This document shows, piece after piece, positions 16,868-24,951 of a stretch of 64,000 bases of DNA (its first letter is position 1; each line of letters opens with the position of its first letter). The notes beneath the pieces were generated by a model. The model worked only from the letters and a program-made list of their open reading frames with translations, ran no database searches and was not told the DNA's origin. Source of the stretch: Atopostipes sp963558565. Its GTDB lineage: Bacteria > Bacillota > Bacilli > Lactobacillales > Carnobacteriaceae_A. The position numbers were made by a program, and so were the translations under genes. The stretch is taken from the NCBI GenBank assembly GCA_963558565.1, contig CAUWGX010000001.1:62001-126000 (forward strand), read 5' to 3'.

Positions 16868-17569
16868 ATGGATAATAATATCAAACGTACATTAAGGAAT
16901 TGGCGCAGAATGCCGTTTGTCACTTACGGAATATTGGCCATCACTATCTTCATGTACTTACTTATGAGTTTTAATGGAGGAAGCCAAAATCCTTATACAT
17001 TAATAATTTTTGGAGCTAAAGTCAATGAGTTAATTGTGGTCGGCGATTGGTGGCGACTACTTACACCGATGTTTCTCCATATTGGTTTTACCCATTTATT
17101 ATTTAATGGCTTGATTGTCTACTTTTTAGGTGCACAACTAGAACAGATTATTGGCCATTTCCGTTACTTTTTATTGTACATACTAAGTGGACTTTTAGGA
17201 AATGCAGCGAGCTTTGCGATCAATACTTCTATCTCAGCTGGAGCCAGTACTGCTATTTTTGGTCTATTTGCAGCGACGATTGTGCTTGGGAAGCTTTATC
17301 CCTATCAAGCAGGTATTCAACACTTATCGCGAAATTATCTTGTGTTAATTATTCTGAATGTGGTTTTTGGCTTATTTAGTGTCTCTGTTGATTTGATGGG
17401 GCATATTGGAGGCCTCGTGGGGGGTTATTTGATGATGTACGCATTATCTTCACCGAATGCTTTTAATAATTCCAAACAACAACGTTTTAAATATGGTGCA
17501 CTATACATCCTTATTTTAATTGTTTTACTTGTTATTGGTTTTATACGAACGGATAACATTTTATTTTAA
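16868..17569 (+). CDS. Rhomboid family intramembrane serine protease
   Basis: The 233-residue membrane protein has six to seven helices. The rhomboid signatures are FLHIGFTHLLFNGL, the catalytic serine motif GASTAIFG, and the catalytic histidine in GHIGGLVGGYLM. Such proteases cleave membrane proteins within the bilayer; the Bacillus homologue GluP/YqgP acts in membrane protein quality control. Gene order rhomboid-glucokinase is shared with Bacillus (yqgP-glcK). ATG 16868 follows AAAGGG closely. The 45-bp gap to glcK suggests cotranscription. Confidence 0.92.
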   Translation: MDNNIKRTLRNWRRMPFVTYGILAITIFMYLLMSFNGGSQNPYTLIIFGAKVNELIVVGDWWRLLTPMFLHIGFTHLLFNGLIVYFLGAQLEQIIGHFRYFLLYILSGLLGNAASFAINTSISAGASTAIFGLFAATIVLGKLYPYQAGIQHLSRNYLVLIILNVVFGLFSVSVDLMGHIGGLVGGYLMMYALSSPNAFNNSKQQRFKYGALYILILIVLLVIGFIRTDNILF

Positions 17570-17614
17570 TGAACTGAAAATTCAAGAATATGAATGAAAG
17601 CTAGGAGAATTGCA

Positions 17615-18592
17615 GTGAAAAATAAAAAGGTAATAGGAATTGACTTAGGGGGCACGACTGCTAAAATAGGCATTTTGAATCAAACAGGAGCGATTGAATC
17701 CAGTTGGAGTGTTGGGACAGATATTTCAAACAAAGGAGCGAATATAGTCCCAAATATTATTGCTTCTATCAACCAAAAATTAGCGGATTTAAAATTAACT
17801 TCTGCTGATTTTTTAGGGATAGGGATGGGCTCACCAGGAACGGTTAATCGAGAGCAAGGAACAGTCATCGGTGCTTATAATCTTAACTGGAAAACGTTAC
17901 AACCTATCCGAGAATTGACCGAAGAGGGAACGGGCATTCCCTTTTTTATTGATAACGATGCTAACGTCGCCGCTTTAGGTGAGCAGTGGGTAGGTGCCGG
18001 GAACGAAGAGGCGAATGTCGCTTTTATTACACTAGGCACAGGGGTAGGTGGTGGTTTAATTGTGGATGGAAAACTTATTCACGGCGCCTTAGACGCGGCA
18101 GGAGAAATAGGGCATATCACCGTAGAACCCAATGGCTATGAATGTACATGCGGTAAAAAAGGTTGTCTTGAGCAATACGCCTCCGCTACTGGTGTGGTTC
18201 ATTTAGCCCGAGATATGGGATATACATATGCAGGAAATTCAGAATTAAAAAATAAAATCGAAGCTGAAGAATTAATTGATGCAAAATTGGTCTTTGATTT
18301 AGCCAAAGCTAATGATCCCTTGGCTGTTTTAGTGATTGATCGTTTTGTCTATTATTTAGCTTTAGCTTTAGGAAATGTTGCGAACCTTCTGAATCCATCA
18401 ACCATTATTCTAGGTGGTGGAGTATCTAAAGCAGGAGATTTTTTAGCTGAGAAAGTACGGCAAGCAATTAAAGAGTTTACTTTTCCGACAATTCGTAAAG
18501 TGACTAAAATTAAAATTGCTCAACTAGGTAACGATGCCGGGATGATTGGTGCAGCTTCTTTGGTCTTGAATGAACTGGAAGAAGTAGTATAA
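17615..18592 (+). CDS. glcK: Glucokinase, ROK family
   Basis: The 325-residue enzyme phosphorylates cytosolic glucose with ATP to glucose 6-phosphate. It has the ROK ATP motif IGIDLGGTTAKIGI (residues 7-20), DNDAN with the catalytic Asp (near 113-117), LGTGVGGGL (140-148), GEIGH (163-167) and the zinc motif CTCGKKGC (177-184). The start is GTG 17615, preceded by TAGGAG at 17602-17607. It lies between the rhomboid and rhodanese genes with short gaps, so a three-gene transcript is likely. Confidence 0.94.
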   Translation: MKNKKVIGIDLGGTTAKIGILNQTGAIESSWSVGTDISNKGANIVPNIIASINQKLADLKLTSADFLGIGMGSPGTVNREQGTVIGAYNLNWKTLQPIRELTEEGTGIPFFIDNDANVAALGEQWVGAGNEEANVAFITLGTGVGGGLIVDGKLIHGALDAAGEIGHITVEPNGYECTCGKKGCLEQYASATGVVHLARDMGYTYAGNSELKNKIEAEELIDAKLVFDLAKANDPLAVLVIDRFVYYLALALGNVANLLNPSTIILGGGVSKAGDFLAEKVRQAIKEFTFPTIRKVTKIKIAQLGNDAGMIGAASLVLNELEEVV

Positions 18593-18634
18593 TAAGGCAA
18601 CAACGAAACTTATTGTTAGAAAGGAACGACTAGT

Positions 18635-19066
18635 TTGTTAAATACAGTGAAAGAGTTTATAGGAAACATGGGTACTTTTACTAAAATATTATGGTTAGCA
18701 TTGATTATTTGGGGGATTTGGGAACTTGTCCAATACTTCAGAAGAAAAAATGCAGCGACAGCTTTAGAAAATGAAGAATTCAAACAGAATCTGCGTAAAG
18801 TACAGTTGATTGATGTTCGTGAAGGCGATGAATTTGATGCAGGACATATTCTTGGAGCACGCAATATTCCATTTTACGAAATGAAACAGCGTCATGTTGA
18901 ATTACGCAAAGATCAGCCGATTTATTTATATGAAGATGGTAAATATGCCGCTTATCGATCAGCTATTGAATTACGTAAGCATGGCTTTGAAGACTTGTAC
19001 GTTTTAAAAGGTGGCTATAAGAATTGGGAAGGCCGCATTAAACGAAACAAAACAAGTGAAAATTAA
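18635..19066 (+). CDS. Membrane-anchored rhodanese-like protein lacking the catalytic cysteine
   Basis: The 143-residue protein has an N-terminal hydrophobic anchor (about residues 10-26) and a rhodanese domain (about 45-135). LIDVREGDEFDAGHILGARNIP and LKGGYKNWEG are typical. The active-site loop should carry a Cys after the hydrophobic strand, but here it reads YLYEDGKYAAYRS and the whole protein has no Cys, so sulphur transfer is not possible by the usual route. The start is TTG 18635, supported by AAAGGA nine bases upstream. It follows glcK by 42 bp. Confidence 0.86.
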   Translation: MLNTVKEFIGNMGTFTKILWLALIIWGIWELVQYFRRKNAATALENEEFKQNLRKVQLIDVREGDEFDAGHILGARNIPFYEMKQRHVELRKDQPIYLYEDGKYAAYRSAIELRKHGFEDLYVLKGGYKNWEGRIKRNKTSEN

Positions 19067-19071
19067 AAAAT

Positions 19072-19118
19072 AAAAACTGCCTTTTTCACCCAAAGATTGG
19101 ATGAAAAGGCAGTTTTTT
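19072..19118. terminator. Bidirectional terminator
   Basis: AAAACTGCCTTTT pairs with AAAAGGCAGTTTT, with extra CACCC/GGATG-type pairing near the loop, then eight T residues. It serves the rhodanese gene and the convergent regulatory kinase gene. Confidence 0.85.
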
Positions 19119-19970
19119 TTAGCGTTCAAAACGGGTTAATTGTACGAGACCTTGTTCGTTTAAATGATTAATAATTTTTCCAGCCGTTTCTTCAATTGAT
19201 TTGTTTGTTACATTCACGACTTTACAATTTAGTTTTTCGTATAATTCATTCGCGTATTCGATTTCTTCTTGAATACGATCTGAATTTGAATAAATGGTAT
19301 CCGGATCTAGACCATAAGCGATCATTCGCTCTTTACGGATTTCACTTAATACTTTAATATCATTGGTCAAACCGATAATTCTTTTCGGATCAACTTCCCA
19401 AATTTCTTCCGGTAACTGGGCCTCAGGCATTAAAGGAAGATTGGCTACTTTAAAGTTATTATTCGCTAAAAAGATACTCAAAGGGGTCTTTGAAGTTCTG
19501 GATATTCCTAAAATAACTAAATCTGCTTCTAAAAATCCTTGCGGGTCCTTCCCGTCATCATGATTGACTGCAAATTCTAAGGCTTCAATACGCTCAAAGT
19601 AATTCGTATCTAAACGGCGCCTTAAAACACCTGACTTCATGTTGGGTTCAATTCCCGTTAACTGGCCAATACGATTCACAATCGGTGTTAAAATATCATA
19701 GCTTGCCTCGCAGACGTCTTCTGATTCTTTATCTAAATACATGGCCATATTTGTATTGGAAAAGGTATGGAAGACGATCGTTGTATTTTCTTCATTTTTT
19801 AATTCTTCTATAATCTCATCGATTTCATTGGTTTCAGAGATAAAGGTATAATCTTTAATCTCATAGTGTAGTTTAGGAAATTGTGAAAGAGCCGAACGTG
19901 CGATATTTACTGCTGATTGGCCAATCGCATCGGAGACAATATAAACTATTAATTCGTTATGAACAGACAT
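19119..19970 (-). CDS. Pyruvate, phosphate dikinase / PEP synthase regulatory protein (DUF299)
   Basis: The 283-residue bifunctional kinase/phosphorylase family switches pyruvate phosphate dikinase or PEP synthase by ADP-dependent threonine phosphorylation and Pi-dependent dephosphorylation. IVYIVSDAIGQSA at the N-terminus and the P-loop-like GISRTSKTPLSIFLAN near residue 150 are diagnostic. ATG 19970 follows GAAGGAAA; a longer upstream reading frame overlaps the zur start and is rejected. No dikinase gene is in the window. In Bacillus the homologue (YqfL) sits next to the ccpN repressor gene; here the divergent neighbour is zur. Confidence 0.92.
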   Translation of the reverse strand: MSVHNELIVYIVSDAIGQSAVNIARSALSQFPKLHYEIKDYTFISETNEIDEIIEELKNEENTTIVFHTFSNTNMAMYLDKESEDVCEASYDILTPIVNRIGQLTGIEPNMKSGVLRRRLDTNYFERIEALEFAVNHDDGKDPQGFLEADLVILGISRTSKTPLSIFLANNNFKVANLPLMPEAQLPEEIWEVDPKRIIGLTNDIKVLSEIRKERMIAYGLDPDTIYSNSDRIQEEIEYANELYEKLNCKVVNVTNKSIEETAGKIINHLNEQGLVQLTRFER

Positions 19971-20009
19971 AAAATTTCCTTCCTGAACTTTTTTATTGCA
20001 ATCAAAATA

Positions 20010-20038
20010 ATTATAGCGAAAATGAAGAAAAATACAAA
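20010..20038 (-). promoter_or_regulatory. Promoter of the dikinase regulatory protein gene
   Basis: On the minus strand TTTGTA (20033-20038), a 17-bp spacer and TATAAT (20010-20015). Confidence 0.5.
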
Positions 20039-20078
20039 GTTTTCGTAAAAAGGGATTTTGATCATGAACGGATATGAC

Positions 20079-20107
20079 TTTAAATTGTTTGATTAATGGA
20101 GTATAAT
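20079..20107 (+). promoter_or_regulatory. Promoter of zur
   Basis: TTTAAA (20079-20084), a 17-bp spacer and TATAAT (20102-20107), 32 bp before the start codon. Confidence 0.5.
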
Positions 20108-20139
20108 GGGAACGAAAATATGAACAAGGGTGAGAAACT

Positions 20140-20571
20140 ATGCCATTATTAAAAGAAGCATTAAATTTACTTGAAGATAGCGACCTCAAAATGACTGAAC
20201 GTCGAGTACGTATGGTTGAAGCTTTATATAATGAAGACCGTTATCTCTCTGCGAAAGAAGTTAAAGAAATATTAAAAGAAGACTATCCAGGCATCAGTCC
20301 CGATACGATTTATCGAAACTTACACTCTTTTTCTACTTTAAGTATTTTAGAAGAAACGGAAATATCTGGTGAAAAATATTTCCGCGCTCATTGTGGCGTC
20401 GACTCACATCACCATCACTTTATATGTACTGAATGTGGACATTCTGAAGAATTAACAACTTGTCCCTTAAATTTCTTTAAAGATCAGATCGGCGATTCAA
20501 AGATTACTTCTCATCGTTTTGAGTTGTTTGGTTTATGTGAAGATTGTGTCCAAAAACAAATGAGTAAGTGA
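20140..20571 (+). CDS. zur: Zinc uptake regulator Zur (Fur family)
   Basis: The 143-residue Fur-family repressor has an N-terminal winged helix (about residues 1-80, with ISPDTIYRNLHSF as recognition helix region) and a C-terminal metal-binding domain. The HHHHFICTECG stretch, the CP in TTCPLNF and the final CEDC supply the structural and regulatory zinc ligands. SPDTIYRNL, ILEETEISGEKYFR and DYPG match Bacillus subtilis Zur better than Fur or PerR. It should repress zinc-uptake genes when zinc is plentiful. ATG 20140 follows AAGGGTGAG. Confidence 0.88.
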   Translation: MPLLKEALNLLEDSDLKMTERRVRMVEALYNEDRYLSAKEVKEILKEDYPGISPDTIYRNLHSFSTLSILEETEISGEKYFRAHCGVDSHHHHFICTECGHSEELTTCPLNFFKDQIGDSKITSHRFELFGLCEDCVQKQMSK

Positions 20572-20601
20572 TAAGAAAATTAATTATTTCAGTTTTCTTA
20601 A

Positions 20602-20630
20602 TTGACCTTATTTTGAATTTTGTCTATAAT
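20602..20630 (+). promoter_or_regulatory. SigA promoter of rpsU
   Basis: TTGACC (20602-20607), a 17-bp spacer and a perfect TATAAT (20625-20630). The leader to rpsU is about 135 nt. Confidence 0.75.
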
Positions 20631-20716
20631 ATGTTATGAACTATTCAATTTATGTGATTGAGTAGAAAACAAAAACCCAAAAGCAGAATTGCTTTGAGGA
20701 TAAGGGAAGACTAATA

Positions 20717-20779
20717 GTGAAGATGATTCAAATATTGGAACACCCTGAAAAGACGAGGGGAGGGAAGAACGTTGACTAA
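20717..20779 (+). CDS. Possible 20-residue upstream peptide overlapping the rpsU start
   Basis: In the rpsU leader a GTG at 20717 lies seven bases after GGGAAG and opens a 20-codon frame. It stops at 20777-20779, inside the first codons of rpsU. The rpsU ribosome site lies within this frame, so translation of the peptide could couple to or expose the rpsU start. There is no homology evidence, and a frame this short can occur by chance. Confidence 0.2.
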   Translation: MKMIQILEHPEKTRGGKNVD

Positions 20780-20969
20780 AACAGAGATCAGAGATGGTGA
20801 GTCTCTTGATGATGCTCTTCGTCGATTCAAACGTTCCGTATCTAAAACTGGTACTTTGCGAGAAGCTAGAAAAAGAGAGTACTACGATAAACCTAGTGTA
20901 AAACGTAAGAAGAAATCTGAGGAAGCTCGCAAGCGAGACAAGAAACGAAACAGAAGAAATAATAGATAG
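20772..20969 (+). CDS. rpsU: Ribosomal protein S21
   Basis: The 65-residue small-subunit protein has the family core SLDDALRRFKRSVSKTGTL followed by KREYYDKPSVKRKKKSEEARKR and an extra basic tail, a little longer than usual. The start is TTG 20772, with GGGAGGGAAG just upstream; this places the conserved MTKTEIR start correctly. It has a strong promoter and is separated from yqeY by a hairpin, as in other Bacilli. Confidence 0.93.
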   Translation: MTKTEIRDGESLDDALRRFKRSVSKTGTLREARKREYYDKPSVKRKKKSEEARKRDKKRNRRNNR

Positions 20970-20980
20970 TAATGATTTTG

Positions 20981-21024
20981 ACGGCCCGACAAATCGAACA
21001 TTCGATTGTTGGGCTGTCTTTGCA
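20981..21024 (+). terminator. Hairpin between rpsU and yqeY (attenuating terminator)
   Basis: GACGGCCCGACAAATCGA pairs imperfectly with TCGATTGTTGGGCTGTC. The following T-run is short, so partial read-through into yqeY is likely. Confidence 0.6.
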
Positions 21025-21052
21025 TAAACAATCATAATAGAGAGGTGTTTTT

Positions 21053-21499
21053 ATGCGCATATTAGATCAATTAAATAATGATATGAAAGAAGCAATGAAA
21101 GCAAAAGATCGTGAACGGTTAACGACGATTCGCATGATTAAATCAGCGCTTCAAAATGAAGAAATCGATAAAGGCCGTGAATTAGACGCCGATGAAGAAT
21201 TAGCGATTTTATCTCGTGAGAAAAAACAACGTTTAGAATCTTATGAAGAGTTTGAAAAAGCTGGACGAACAGATTTAATGGATAAGCTTGATGACGAGAT
21301 AGCCATTGTTGACAAATATTTACCGGAGCAACTATCCGAAGATGAAATCCGAGATTTAGTGAATGAAACTATTGAAGAAGTCGGCGCAGAATCCATGAAA
21401 GATATGGGCGATGTGATGAGCAATGTGATGCCAAAAGTACAAGGTCGTGCAGATGGCAGCCAAGTCAATGCGCTTGTCCGCGAACGTTTGTCTTCATAA
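21053..21499 (+). CDS. yqeY: YqeY/GatB-related domain protein
   Basis: A 148-residue helical protein of the YqeY family, related to the tail domain of the amidotransferase subunit GatB. Family features are the N-terminal MRILDQLNNDMKEAMKAKDRERLTTIRMIKSALQNEEID and the later YLPEQLSEDEI and MGDVMSNVMPKVQGRADGSQVN. Its exact role is not known; a tRNA-linked function is inferred from the GatB relation and from the constant link to rpsU. ATG 21053 follows AGAGAGGTG. Confidence 0.92.
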   Translation: MRILDQLNNDMKEAMKAKDRERLTTIRMIKSALQNEEIDKGRELDADEELAILSREKKQRLESYEEFEKAGRTDLMDKLDDEIAIVDKYLPEQLSEDEIRDLVNETIEEVGAESMKDMGDVMSNVMPKVQGRADGSQVNALVRERLSS

Positions 21500-21519
21500 T
21501 AAAAATATTATTAGACCTT

Positions 21520-21550
21520 AAAGAGTGAAACGAATCGTTTCACTCTTTTT
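21520..21550 (+). terminator. Terminator of yqeY
   Basis: AAAGAGTGAAACG (21520-21532) pairs perfectly with its complement (21536-21548) across a three-base loop, then T residues. Confidence 0.85.
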
Positions 21551-21652
21551 AATCGCGATCTCTGGATAAATAGGAAGAAATATAGCGGATGTCTAGAATT
21601 TATGATAAAATCTGAATGCAATTAGGAACTTAAAGAAGGAGTGTATGAGTTT

Positions 21653-22630
21653 TTGACCAATGAATCGACACAATCTATTCGGACGATGCAAAACGATGAA
21701 CAAGCAATGGCCATTTTTGGTCCTCAAAATAGCCATTTAGCTATTTTTGAAAATGAATTGGAGGTTTCCCTAAGTACTCGTGGGAACCAAATCATTATCA
21801 ACGGGACAGAAGAGGATGTTTTACGAACGGGCGAAATTATCTCGCAACTTGAAGCGCTCTTAGATAAAAATATAGCGATTAAACCGATTGATATTATTAA
21901 TGCTGTACGCTTAGCTAAAAGTGACCGGCTTGATCAGTTCTTGCGGATGTATGAAAAAGAAATTACACGAGATTATAATGGAAAACCAATCCGTGTTAAA
22001 AATGTCGGTCAAAGTAACTATGTAGATTCGGTTAAAAAGCATGATATTGTTTTTGGCATAGGACCAGCAGGTACAGGTAAGACTTTCCTAGCAGTCGCAA
22101 TGGCAGTTGCGGCTTTAAGAAAAGGAGAAGTCAAACGGATTATTTTAACAAGACCAGCGGTTGAAGCTGGAGAAAATTTAGGCTTTCTTCCGGGGGACTT
22201 ACAAGAAAAAGTCGATCCTTATTTAAGACCTTTATATGATTCGCTGTATGCAATCCTTGGCGTTGAGCATACGGGTCGTTTGATGGAGAGAGAAACCATT
22301 GAAATTGCGCCTCTTGCTTATATGCGTGGGCGTACGTTAGATGACGCTTTTGTTATTCTTGACGAAGCGCAAAACACAACGACACAACAGATGAAAATGT
22401 TTCTTACACGCTTAGGGTTTGGTTCTAAAATGATTGTCAATGGCGATACAACCCAAATCGATTTACCTCGGGGAACAAGAAGCGGTCTTATCCATGCTTC
22501 ACATACTTTGGCCAATCTTTCAGAAATCGGACATGTGACTTTTGACACAGCGGATGTGATCCGAAACCCACTCGTCTCGGAAGTCATTAAAGCTTATGAC
22601 GAACAAGAAAAAGCAGAGAAAGAAAAATAA
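21653..22630 (+). CDS. phoH: PhoH family ATPase
   Basis: The 325-residue protein carries an N-terminal KH-like region (about residues 15-90) and a PhoH ATPase domain. Walker A is GPAGTGKT and Walker B is FVILDEAQN, with RPAVEAGENLGFLPGDL between them. PhoH proteins are linked to RNA metabolism and always neighbour ybeY in Bacilli. The start is probably TTG 21653, eleven bases after AAGGAG; GTG 21641 abuts the ribosome site. It begins the phoH-ybeY-dgkA-cdd-era-recO cluster. Confidence 0.92.
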   Translation: MTNESTQSIRTMQNDEQAMAIFGPQNSHLAIFENELEVSLSTRGNQIIINGTEEDVLRTGEIISQLEALLDKNIAIKPIDIINAVRLAKSDRLDQFLRMYEKEITRDYNGKPIRVKNVGQSNYVDSVKKHDIVFGIGPAGTGKTFLAVAMAVAALRKGEVKRIILTRPAVEAGENLGFLPGDLQEKVDPYLRPLYDSLYAILGVEHTGRLMERETIEIAPLAYMRGRTLDDAFVILDEAQNTTTQQMKMFLTRLGFGSKMIVNGDTTQIDLPRGTRSGLIHASHTLANLSEIGHVTFDTADVIRNPLVSEVIKAYDEQEKAEKEK

Positions 22631-22684
22631 AATAGACGAAAAATAGAATATGTTTAAATTTGTAAAAGACTGGAAGTGACGATA

Positions 22685-23173
22685 TTGGATATTGCAATAT
22701 ACGATGAAACAGAGCGTGTGGAAGAGACACACCTGAAGTTGATGAAGGAATTAATCATCGCGGCGGCGAAAAAATTGAATTTAGGCGAGAATTTTGAAGT
22801 TTCTGTAACGATTGTAGATGATAATAAAATTCAAGAAATCAACCGCGAATATCGCTTTATCGATAAAGCGACAGATGTCATTAGTTTCGCTATTGAAGAT
22901 AATGATGAAGAAGATTTTGCTGTGTTTTTTGACTCAGAATTTATGGAAGAGGAAGTTCAGATTCCACGACTTCTGGGCGATCTTTTTATTTCAATCGATA
23001 AAGCAGAGAATCAAGCCGAAGCGTTCGGTCATTCTTTAGAGCGTGAACTCGGCTTTCTAACTGTACATGGTTTTCTGCACTTAAATGGTTACGATCATCA
23101 AACAGAAGCTGAAGAAAAAGAAATGTTCTCCCTCCAAGAAGAAATTTTAGAGGAGAATGGACTTGAGCGATAA
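22685..23173 (+). CDS. ybeY: Endoribonuclease YbeY (rRNA maturation)
   Basis: This 162-residue zinc-dependent enzyme acts in 16S rRNA 3'-end maturation and ribosome quality control. The metal motif is HGFLHLNGYDH near the C-terminus, and GDLFIS and ELGFLTVHG are conserved. I chose TTG 22685 (GGAAG eight bases upstream), which gives the family's MDIAIYDE start; GTG 22676 is possible. The 3' end overlaps the start of dgkA by about ten bases, which suggests translational coupling. Confidence 0.93.
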   Translation: MDIAIYDETERVEETHLKLMKELIIAAAKKLNLGENFEVSVTIVDDNKIQEINREYRFIDKATDVISFAIEDNDEEDFAVFFDSEFMEEEVQIPRLLGDLFISIDKAENQAEAFGHSLERELGFLTVHGFLHLNGYDHQTEAEEKEMFSLQEEILEENGLER

Positions 23174-23561
23174 TAAAAAACGTCCACCTAAAAATAAAAC
23201 ATTTATCGATTCGTTTCGCTATGCATTTGAAGGGGTTCGAACGGTCTTTCAAGAAGAGCGCAATATGCGTTCTCATATGTTTTCATTTGTAGCGGTCATT
23301 TTGTTATCTTTATTCTTACCGCTCAGCCTGCATGAGTGGTTATGGATTTTGCTGGTTTCTTTTTTAATGATTATTATGGAGATACTCAATACCGTTATTG
23401 AGAACATTATTGATTTTATTTCTCCTGGTTATCATCCGTTAGCGAAAAAAGTAAAGGACATGGCTGCAGCAGCCGTTCTTTTTACCTCCTTCTTTGCACT
23501 GGTTACAGGCGCAGTGATCTTACTTCCAAAAATCTTTGCAATATTAAAAAATTATCAATGA
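23163..23561 (+). CDS. dgkA: Undecaprenol/diacylglycerol kinase family protein
   Basis: A 132-residue membrane kinase with three helices. The active-site signature is MEILNTVIENIIDF, and HPLAKKVKDMAAAAVL follows. In Gram-positive bacteria this family phosphorylates undecaprenol for reuse as a cell-wall lipid carrier. TTG 23163 gives the usual MSDNKK start and sits seven bases after GGAG; ATG 23157 is only one base from it. It overlaps the ybeY end. Confidence 0.92.
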   Translation: MSDNKKRPPKNKTFIDSFRYAFEGVRTVFQEERNMRSHMFSFVAVILLSLFLPLSLHEWLWILLVSFLMIIMEILNTVIENIIDFISPGYHPLAKKVKDMAAAAVLFTSFFALVTGAVILLPKIFAILKNYQ

Positions 23562-23587
23562 ATTTAAAAAATAGATGAGGTGTCATT

Positions 23588-23998
23588 ATGGAGAAAATAT
23601 CAGAAGAAACATTAAAAAATAAGGCGAATGAAATGCTAGATGTAGCTTACGTGCCTTACTCCCATTTCCCTGTAGGAGCAGCATTACTTACAAAAGATGG
23701 ACAAGTATTTACAGGCTGCAATATTGAAAATGCCTCCTACCCTTTATCCAATTGTGCCGAGCGCACAGCTGTTTTCAAAGCTGTCTCGGAAGGTGAAAGA
23801 GAATTTGAAAAGTTGGTCGTTACGGGACGTACAGAAGGACCTATCTCGCCCTGTGGAGCTTGTCGACAAGTTTTAGTAGAATTCTGTGATCCAGATATGA
23901 CAGTTATTTTAACCAATAAAAAAGGGGATACATTTAATACAACCGTTTCTGAGTTACTTCCAGGAGCGTTTAAAGAAAAGGATATGGAAATAAATTGA
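23588..23998 (+). CDS. cdd: Cytidine deaminase
   Basis: This 136-residue homotetrameric enzyme converts cytidine and deoxycytidine to the uridines for pyrimidine salvage. The zinc and catalytic residues are in NCAERTAVFKA (Cys ligand and catalytic Glu) and PCGACRQ (two Cys ligands). VPYSHFPVGAAL and GCNIENASYP are conserved substrate-site motifs. ATG 23588 follows GAGGTG. Its TGA overlaps the era start by one base. Confidence 0.95.
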   Translation: MEKISEETLKNKANEMLDVAYVPYSHFPVGAALLTKDGQVFTGCNIENASYPLSNCAERTAVFKAVSEGEREFEKLVVTGRTEGPISPCGACRQVLVEFCDPDMTVILTNKKGDTFNTTVSELLPGAFKEKDMEIN

Positions 23999-24906
23999 TG
24001 ATGGAAAATAAAAATTTTAAATCAGGTTTTGTCTCTATTGTAGGACGACCAAATGTTGGAAAATCAACGATGTTAAACCAAATTATAGGCGAAAAGATTA
24101 CAATTACGAGTGATAAAGCTCAAACCACACGGAACCGAATTCAAGGGGTTTATACTACGCCCGAAGAGCAAATCGTGTTTATCGATACTCCCGGTGTACA
24201 CAAACCAAAACATCAACTTGGCCAGTACATGGTAAATACTGCCTTAAGTACTTTGAATGAAGTAGATATCGTTTTATTTATGGTCAATGTGGCCGAGAAA
24301 AAAGGGCCAGGCGACAAGTTCATTATGGAACGACTAAAAGATATTCAGACCCCGGTCTTTTTAGTTTTGAATCAAATTGATCGCGTACATCCCGATGAAT
24401 TATTGCCGATCATCGAAGGTTACCAGGAAGAAATGACGTTTTCTGAAATTATTCCTATATCAGCGATGAATGGAAATAATATAGACCGTTTGCTTGAAGT
24501 GATTTCAAGTTATTTAGAAGAAGGTCCTCAATTTTACCCGAGTGATCAGTTATCTGATCATCCGGAATATTTTATTGTCTCCGAGTTAGTCCGCGAAAAG
24601 ATCTTAGAATTAACACGCGAAGAAATTCCACACTCTGTTGCAGTAGTGACGGAGAGCATGCAAAGGGGCGAAAATGACCTCATAGATGTTAATGTAACTA
24701 TTAACGTTGAACGTACCAGCCAGAAAGGAATCATTATTGGTAAAGGCGGAAAAATGCTGAAAGAAATTGGCACGCGTGCACGAAAAGATATAGAAAACTT
24801 ATTAGGCAGCAAAGTTTATTTAGAACTTTGGGTGCGTGTAGAAGACGATTGGCGAGATACACCACGTGATTTAAGCAAATTCGGTTACAAAGAAGAAGAT
24901 TATTAA
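23998..24906 (+). CDS. era: GTPase Era
   Basis: The 302-residue GTPase binds the 3' end of 16S rRNA during small-subunit assembly. G1 is GRPNVGKST, G3 is DTPGVH and the G4 position reads NQID instead of NKxD. The C-terminal KH domain contains GKGGKMLKEIGTRAR and LELWVRV. The start is ATG 23998, overlapping the cdd stop codon; ATG 24001 is the alternative. Order cdd-era-recO is standard in Bacilli. Confidence 0.95.
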   Translation: MMENKNFKSGFVSIVGRPNVGKSTMLNQIIGEKITITSDKAQTTRNRIQGVYTTPEEQIVFIDTPGVHKPKHQLGQYMVNTALSTLNEVDIVLFMVNVAEKKGPGDKFIMERLKDIQTPVFLVLNQIDRVHPDELLPIIEGYQEEMTFSEIIPISAMNGNNIDRLLEVISSYLEEGPQFYPSDQLSDHPEYFIVSELVREKILELTREEIPHSVAVVTESMQRGENDLIDVNVTINVERTSQKGIIIGKGGKMLKEIGTRARKDIENLLGSKVYLELWVRVEDDWRDTPRDLSKFGYKEEDY

Positions 24907-24951
24907 GTGAGTCGTTGAATAGTGTTTCCAGAGTGATAAAGGAAGTAGATT

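Noticed and set aside
19971..20189. N-terminal extension of the dikinase regulatory protein
   Set aside because: It covers both divergent promoters and the start of zur; ATG 19970 has a good ribosome site and fits the family.
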